Below are positions 32,833 through 37,364 of a stretch of DNA of 37,364 nucleotides, in pieces. Numbering within the stretch: the first letter of the stretch is position 1; every line of letters begins with the position of its first letter. A model generated the notes under the pieces. It was not told the DNA's origin, did not search any database, and saw only the letters and a program-made list of their open reading frames with translations. Made by a program: the position numbers and the translations under genes. This DNA is from JANMEB01 sp041740495 (GTDB lineage Bacteria > Planctomycetota > Planctomycetia > Pirellulales > Pirellulaceae). The DNA lies in assembly GCA_041740495.1 (NCBI GenBank), contig JBGSLW010000095.1, forward strand, positions 1 through 37,364, read 5' to 3'.

Positions 32833-34008
32833 TTACAGCTTCGCGAACGCGTCGAGGGCGCGTTGGATATGGTCGTCGCTGAGGGCGGCGGAGACTTGGA
32901 CGCGGAGACGGGCCTGGCCTTTGGGGACGACCGGGAATCCAAAGCCGATCACCATCACCCCCAGTTCGAAGAGCCGGGCCGATTTCCGGATCGCTTCCGC
33001 CTCATCGCCGATCATGATCGGAATGATCGCGGTAGGTGAGGGATGGCAATGGAAGCCCAGGTCTTGCAAGCCCGTGCGGACTGTCCGCACGTTGCTATGC
33101 AGTCGAGCGACCAGTGTAGGGTTTCTTTCCAACACGTCGATCGCCTGGTGCGCGCTGTAGGCCACGGTGGCCGGCAGCGCGTTGGAGAATAGACTCGGTC
33201 GCGCGCGTTGCTCCAGGACTTCGATCGCTTTCTGCGAGGCGGCGACGTAACCACCCGCCGCGCCGCCCAAGGACTTGCCCAGCGTTCCGGTCAGGATGTC
33301 GACCTGGCCCAGCAGCCCGAAATGCTCGGGTGTACCACGGCCGCCTTGCCCCAGGACGCCGACCCCGTGCGAGTCGTCCACGACCAGCAACGCGTTGTAG
33401 CGGCGGCAGAGTTCCAAGAGCTCCGGCAGTGGCGCGACGTCCCCCTCCATGCTGAAGACGCCGTCGGTCACGACCCAGCGGCAGGGGTGGGCTTGCGTTT
33501 CCTTGAGTTTGCCTTCGAGTTGCTCCAGGTCGGCATGGCGGTAGACTTGTTTGTTGACCCCTTTGGCCATCAGCCGCAACCCGTCGATGATGCTGGCGTG
33601 GTTGAGTTCATCGGACAGCACGGCATCTTCGGGAGCGACCAGCGTCGGGAAGAGCGCTTCGTTGGCGTTCCAGCAACTGACGTAGCTGAGGGCGGCCTGG
33701 GTGCCGACGAACGAGGCGATTTTCTGTTCCAGACGGCGGTGACAGGCGAGCGTGCCGCAAATGAAGCGGACCGAGGCCGTACCGGCGCCGTAGTCGCGCA
33801 GGCCTTGGATCCCGGCTTCGATCACGTCCGGATGGTCGGCCAGTCCCAGGTAGTTGTTGGCGCAGAGGACCAGGACCTCTCCCTTGCCTTCGATCTGGAC
33901 CAGCGGCCGCATCGGGGAGGTGAGGTCGTAAAATGGCTTGCGTTGGCCGCTGCGGTCAAGCGACTCGATTAACTCGCGGCAACGCTGATCGAAGTGGGCA
34001 TTTGGCAT
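32833..34008 (-). CDS. kbl: Glycine C-acetyltransferase (2-amino-3-ketobutyrate CoA ligase)
   Basis: 391-residue PLP enzyme (EC 2.3.1.29) splitting 2-amino-3-ketobutyrate with CoA into glycine and acetyl-CoA. Motifs: CANNYLGLADHPDVI, GTASVRFICGT, SDELNHASIIDGLR, VVDDSHGVGVLG with the cofactor aspartate and histidine, and DILTGTLGKSLGGAAGG with the catalytic lysine (245). The C-terminus GFGFPVVPKGQARLRVQVSA is typical of the alpha-oxoamine synthases. ATG at 34008. Its start lies inside the 3' end of tdh (40-base overlap), so the two enzymes of threonine breakdown form one operon. Confidence 0.95.
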   Translation of the reverse strand: MPNAHFDQRCRELIESLDRSGQRKPFYDLTSPMRPLVQIEGKGEVLVLCANNYLGLADHPDVIEAGIQGLRDYGAGTASVRFICGTLACHRRLEQKIASFVGTQAALSYVSCWNANEALFPTLVAPEDAVLSDELNHASIIDGLRLMAKGVNKQVYRHADLEQLEGKLKETQAHPCRWVVTDGVFSMEGDVAPLPELLELCRRYNALLVVDDSHGVGVLGQGGRGTPEHFGLLGQVDILTGTLGKSLGGAAGGYVAASQKAIEVLEQRARPSLFSNALPATVAYSAHQAIDVLERNPTLVARLHSNVRTVRTGLQDLGFHCHPSPTAIIPIMIGDEAEAIRKSARLFELGVMVIGFGFPVVPKGQARLRVQVSAALSDDHIQRALDAFAKL

Positions 34009-35084
34009 GCGGCATCGTCCGGTGGTGGGGGTGGGATGCGGAGGACGACTTTGATGGCTTCGCCGGACTGCATCATGCGCAAACCTTGTTCAAAGTCCTC
34101 CAACGGCAAAACGTGGGTGATGATCGGATCGAGATCGAGTCGGCCGGAGAGTAGCAGATTCTCCATCTGGTACCAGGTTTCGAACATCCGCCGGCCATTG
34201 ATCCCGTGGATCGTAGCTCCTTTGAAGATCACGTGCCGCGGCAGATCGAAGGAGACTTCGTTGGCGGGGATTCCCAGCAAGGCGGCGTGTCCGCCGCCGC
34301 GGAGCGCTTCGAAGCCGTTGCGGATAGCTTGCGGGTGTCCGCTCATTTCCAACAGGACATGGACGCCGTAGCCGCCGGTCCGCTGGCGGATTTGGGGGAT
34401 CCAATCGTCCCCCGCGGGAAAAGCCTCGTCGGCCCCCAAGCGGCGGGCGAGCGCCAGTCGACTGGGGTCGACGTCGCTCACGAAAATCTGGCTGGCCCCG
34501 GCGGCGCGGGCGACTCCGACCGCCATCAAGCCGATGATCCCGACGCCGGTGATCAGCACGGTCTTGCCGCTGACGCCGGCGGTCATCACCGTGTGCACGG
34601 CGTTACCCAGGGGATCGAAGATGGCGGCGACCTCGTCCCGGATCTGCGGATGGACCGGCCAGATGTTCTCTTCCGGGACGGCGACGAACTGAGCGAATCC
34701 CCCATCCCGGTCGATGCCCAGGATTTCGACCCGTTCGCAGATATGGCCATTGCCGGTGCGGCAAGGTTCGCAACGGCCACAGCCGACATGCCCTTCGGCA
34801 CTGACCCGCTGCCCGACGGAGGCGCGTTCCACCGCCTGGCCGACCGCGACAACGCGGCCAACGAACTCATGTCCCGTCGTGATCCCGACCTTGATTCGGT
34901 TCTGGCTCCAGCGGTCCCATTCGTAAATATGCCGGTCGGTGCCGCAGATGCCGGCATGGGTCACATTGACCAGGACTTCACGCGCCCCGATGGTGGGGCG
35001 GGGAACATCGTGCCGCAGATCCAAACCCGGGGCTGCCTGGAGCTTCCGGATCGCCGACATCGTAAGAGCTTCGCTCGATTTCAT
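33969..35084 (-). CDS. tdh: L-threonine 3-dehydrogenase
   Basis: 371-residue zinc-dependent alcohol dehydrogenase (EC 1.1.1.103) oxidising threonine to 2-amino-3-ketobutyrate with NAD+. Catalytic zinc ligands are in AGICGTD (Cys47) and GHE (His72); the structural zinc site is CGRCEPCRTGNGHIC (Cys102, 105, 108, 116). A Rossmann motif ITGVGIIGLMAVG and the family-typical HGINGRRMFETWYQM follow. The C-terminus carries an extra 20-residue proline-rich tail past the usual IKVVL end, encoded in the overlap with kbl. The start may be ATG 35084 or ATG 35060 (MSAIRKLQ). Confidence 0.95.
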   Translation of the reverse strand: MKSSEALTMSAIRKLQAAPGLDLRHDVPRPTIGAREVLVNVTHAGICGTDRHIYEWDRWSQNRIKVGITTGHEFVGRVVAVGQAVERASVGQRVSAEGHVGCGRCEPCRTGNGHICERVEILGIDRDGGFAQFVAVPEENIWPVHPQIRDEVAAIFDPLGNAVHTVMTAGVSGKTVLITGVGIIGLMAVGVARAAGASQIFVSDVDPSRLALARRLGADEAFPAGDDWIPQIRQRTGGYGVHVLLEMSGHPQAIRNGFEALRGGGHAALLGIPANEVSFDLPRHVIFKGATIHGINGRRMFETWYQMENLLLSGRLDLDPIITHVLPLEDFEQGLRMMQSGEAIKVVLRIPPPPPDDAACQMPTSISVAAS

Positions 35085-35313
35085 GGCATCTCGCCAAGGG
35101 ATGGATCAGTTCAAGAAGGTACGGCCGGCACAAGCCTGCCAATATCGCTGAACCCCTCGTTGCCGTCAAGAAACCGCGCGGCGGTCGAAAGTAAGTGCTC
35201 CCACCCGCACCGAACTGCCCGTAGTCGACCGATTCTGTTACGATTTTCAGGGGAAGCATCGACGATTCAGGTCGATGCCTGTTTTCGCTCATCGGTGCTG
35301 GGGGTTTACCAAA

Positions 35314-35877
35314 GTGACTTGCAAAAACAGGTTGGCAGTCTGTGGAGCGATGATCCTTTGGGGCGTCGCAGGTATGGCATGGGACGTTACGGCAGCCCAA
35401 GAATCGCAACCCAAGGAGTCCGCGAGCGGGAATGTCTTGAGCCTGCCGTCGGGCGGGAAGTCGCCCGCGGCGACGATCGATCAGTTGGCGTGGATCGCCG
35501 GCCCTTGGGAAGGGGAAGCGATGGAGGGCAAATTCGAAGAGACCTGGAATGCCCCCAGCGCCGGGACGATGGTGGGGATGTTCAAGTTTGCACAGGACAA
35601 CGACGTCAAATTCTATGAGTTGCAGACAATCGCGACCGAGGATAACTCGCTGGTGCTTCGGATCAAACACTTTCGCCCCGACATGGTCGGTTGGGAAGAA
35701 AAGGACCGCAGTGTCGAATTCCCGCTGGTCAAGATCAACGAGCGCGAGGCGTTCTTCAGCGGTTTGACGTATCGCAAAATCAGCGACGATGAGATTCATA
35801 TCTTCGTGCGGATCGGCGACGACGAGAAGGCGAAGGAAGTCAAGTTCGTCTGCCGCCGGGCGCCCGCAATACGGTAG
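35314..35877 (+). CDS. Exported DUF6265-like protein
   Basis: 187 residues from GTG at 35314, which makes MTCKNRLAVCGAMILWGVAG the signal peptide (cleavage near TAAQ); an ATG at 35275 would lengthen the n-region awkwardly. The mature domain reads LAWIAGPWEGEAMEGKFEET, TMVGMFKFAQDNDVKFYELQ, LRIKHFRPDMVGWEEKD and AFFSGLTYRKI, matching DUF6265, a lipocalin-like beta-barrel of unknown function. It is divergent from the tdh-kbl operon, with which it may share an upstream region. Confidence 0.82.
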   Translation: MTCKNRLAVCGAMILWGVAGMAWDVTAAQESQPKESASGNVLSLPSGGKSPAATIDQLAWIAGPWEGEAMEGKFEETWNAPSAGTMVGMFKFAQDNDVKFYELQTIATEDNSLVLRIKHFRPDMVGWEEKDRSVEFPLVKINEREAFFSGLTYRKISDDEIHIFVRIGDDEKAKEVKFVCRRAPAIR

Positions 35878-35983
35878 CCGCGACGGCAAAATCGTGCTCG
35901 TGCTCAGTGGAACGGTGCTCGTAATCGAGGGTTCGAGCGTAAGGGCAGGGAATGGTTGGAGATGTGAGTCGACGAAGGGTCGC

Positions 35984-36058
35984 GAGTACGAGTACGAGTA
36001 CGAGTACGAGCAGGAGTAGGCGTAGGAATAGGAGTAGGAGTTTGGAGTAGGAGTGTAG
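35984..36058. repeat. GAGTAC/GAGTAG hexanucleotide microsatellite
   Basis: GAGTAC units (35984-36010) pass into GGAGTAG/GGAATAG units up to 36058. It is the same repeat as at 19124-19262 but single-armed. The last GGAG blocks sit directly ahead of the methyltransferase start codon and can serve as its Shine-Dalgarno sequence. Confidence 0.8.
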
Positions 36059-36059
36059 G

Positions 36060-37364
36060 ATGGGAACGACCGCGAATCGGATTTATTGCGGCGATTGCCT
36101 GCCGTTGTTGGAGCAGTTGCCCGCGGCCGAGGTCGATTTGGCTTTCGCCGATCCACCGTTCAACATCGGCTACGAGTACGACGTGTACGAGGACCGTCGG
36201 GCGGTGGATGACTACTTGGGGTGGTGCCGGCGATGGATCGACCAGATCCATCGGGTGCTCAAGCCCGACGGGACCTTCTGGTTGGCGATCGGGGACGAAT
36301 TCGCGGCGGAATTGAAGTTGCAGTCGCAAGCGGCCGGGTTCCATTGCCGCAGCTGGGTGATTTGGTATTACACGTTCGGCGTCAATTGCCGCCGCGGGTT
36401 CAGTCGCTCGCACACGCATCTTTTCCACTTCGTCAAGGATCCGCGGCAATTCACCTTCAACTTCCAGAACCCACAGATTCGGGTCAAATCGGCGCGGGAG
36501 TTGGTGTATGCAGACAACCGGGCGAACCCGCGAGGGCGACTGCCCGACAACACCTGGATCATTCGTCCGCAGGATGCCCGCGATAGTTTTCAGCCCGACC
36601 ACGATACCTGGTATTACGCGCGGGTGGCGGGGACTTTCAAGGAGCGGATGGGACATCACGGCTGCCAGATGCCGGAACAACTTCTGGGTCGGATCATTCG
36701 GGCGACGAGTCATCCGCACGATCTGGTGCTGGATCCATTCGGCGGAAGCGGGACGACGTTGGCGGTGGCCAAGAAACTGGGGCGGCGGTGGATCGGGTTC
36801 GAGTTGTCTGCGGAATATGCGGCGGCGATCGAGCGGCGATTGGATGCGGTGCGCGTGGGGGATACATTGGACGGTCCCGAGAATCCGCTCACAAGTGCAC
36901 CGCCGACTGTGCGTGGAAAGCGCAAACGATCGGCGGAGAACGCAGCGGAAATTGCGGAACGAGTTGCTGCGGCGTTTGCCGATGTGGCCGCAGGGGATTC
37001 GGTCGACGATTTGTTGTGCGACCCGAATCGCAACGCCGAGTTTGTCGCAGCTTGTGCGGCCCGGGGTTTGTCCGGCGATCCAGCGCTCTGGAACCTGACG
37101 TTGTGGCGGTTGGGCAAGTCGAAACGCCTGGCGGTGGGGAGCAAACGGTCCGGGTTGGCGTCGATCGGCGAAACCGACGCTTATCGCCACGGCAGCGAGA
37201 TCGCCCTGCGGATGTTGGAAGTCGATTACGGCCTGCCGGTGGAGCGACTGTTTTGCTCGCCCGAATTCGCCGCCGAGTTCGATGCGCTGGCGGCCAAGTT
37301 CGCTCCGGGCTATTCGCCTGGTGAGTATCGCCGCGGGGCGTTGGCGGTTCGCCGGCGGACGCGC
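36060..37364 (+). CDS. DNA (N4-cytosine or N6-adenine) methyltransferase, beta class (partial)
   Basis: 435 codons without a stop; the gene is cut by the window edge. ATG at 36060 after a GGAG-rich repeat. It starts IYCGDCLPLLEQLP, then motif IV AFADPPFNIGYEYD near residue 32 (DPPF in place of DPPY), and the AdoMet motif I LDPFGGSGTTLAVAKKLGRR with IGFELS near residue 220. Motif IV before motif I marks the beta class. The sequence continues past the catalytic domain with a long C-terminal region (from about residue 275) of unknown function. Homologues are stand-alone or restriction-linked methylases; no endonuclease is visible here. Confidence 0.88.
   Translation, partial: MGTTANRIYCGDCLPLLEQLPAAEVDLAFADPPFNIGYEYDVYEDRRAVDDYLGWCRRWIDQIHRVLKPDGTFWLAIGDEFAAELKLQSQAAGFHCRSWVIWYYTFGVNCRRGFSRSHTHLFHFVKDPRQFTFNFQNPQIRVKSARELVYADNRANPRGRLPDNTWIIRPQDARDSFQPDHDTWYYARVAGTFKERMGHHGCQMPEQLLGRIIRATSHPHDLVLDPFGGSGTTLAVAKKLGRRWIGFELSAEYAAAIERRLDAVRVGDTLDGPENPLTSAPPTVRGKRKRSAENAAEIAERVAAAFADVAAGDSVDDLLCDPNRNAEFVAACAARGLSGDPALWNLTLWRLGKSKRLAVGSKRSGLASIGETDAYRHGSEIALRMLEVDYGLPVERLFCSPEFAAEFDALAAKFAPGYSPGEYRRGALAVRRRTR

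Noticed and set aside
34978..36156. Long open frames antisense to tdh, the DUF6265-like gene and the methyltransferase
   Set aside because: They lie opposite well-supported genes in high-GC DNA, show no domain and are rich in Arg/Pro/Gln, typical of shadow frames.

Overview
The window looks like chromosomal DNA of a GC-rich planctomycete, probably near the Pirellulales. The evidence is a DUF1559-type prepilin-like protein, a PQQ-like beta-propeller protein starting with the DWTRFLGPNGSG-type motif common in that phylum, large exported helical-toroid proteins, an orphan Flp pilin, an archaeal-type phosphoglycerate mutase, and long intergenic spacers filled with palindromic and tandem repeats. 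The taxonomy is inferred from gene style, because no rRNA or marker gene is present. No tRNA, rRNA, CRISPR array or recognisable transposase was found.

Layout: 1-2.6 kb (minus) is a tightly overlapping unit of GntR (YtrA-type) repressor, ABC ATPase, ABC permease and a partial membrane acyltransferase, with an inverted-repeat operator over the GntR start. 2.8-4.2 kb is glucose-6-phosphate isomerase, followed by about 0.9 kb of tandem and palindromic repeats. 5.1-6.4 kb is a cofactor-independent phosphoglycerate mutase, then a long GxxExxY protein, a sarcosine/N-methyltryptophan oxidase-like flavoprotein, soluble transhydrogenase SthA and a DUF805-SRPBCC membrane protein. 12.2-13.7 kb holds a divergent pair: an HtrA-like protein that has lost its catalytic-serine segment, and a lipoprotein with a heavy-metal-associated (HMA) domain. 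13.9-17.5 kb has a Nif3-like protein, a TIM-barrel isomerase, a small hypothetical protein, a TPR lipoprotein and an Flp pilin. 17.7-20.9 kb has two DUF697-type GTPases. 21.5-27.7 kb has IlvE, a helical-toroid exported protein, a large ABC permease and a beta-propeller protein. 28.3-32.8 kb is an accessory segment with prepilin-like genes, a Cys-rich remnant, a decayed kbl fragment, an orphan HExxH ORF and many repeats. 32.8-35.1 kb is the threonine-to-glycine operon tdh-kbl. The window ends with a DUF6265-like exported protein and a beta-class DNA methyltransferase cut by the window edge.

The most striking observation is at 13224-13658. The metal-binding motif of the HMA lipoprotein reads M-T-UGA-G-G-C, so an in-frame UGA replaces the first cysteine of the usual MTCGGC. 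The reading frame continues for 63 more HMA-like codons to a TAA and a clear terminator. A perfect 7-bp hairpin with a GGUC-type apical loop lies just after the UGA, where a bacterial SECIS element is expected. This is best read as a selenocysteine-containing HMA lipoprotein that ordinary gene callers would truncate.

Other points of interest are the serine-less HtrA homologue, the relic of a second kbl gene, the paired GTPases, and several unrelated families of intergenic repeats that recur across the window.
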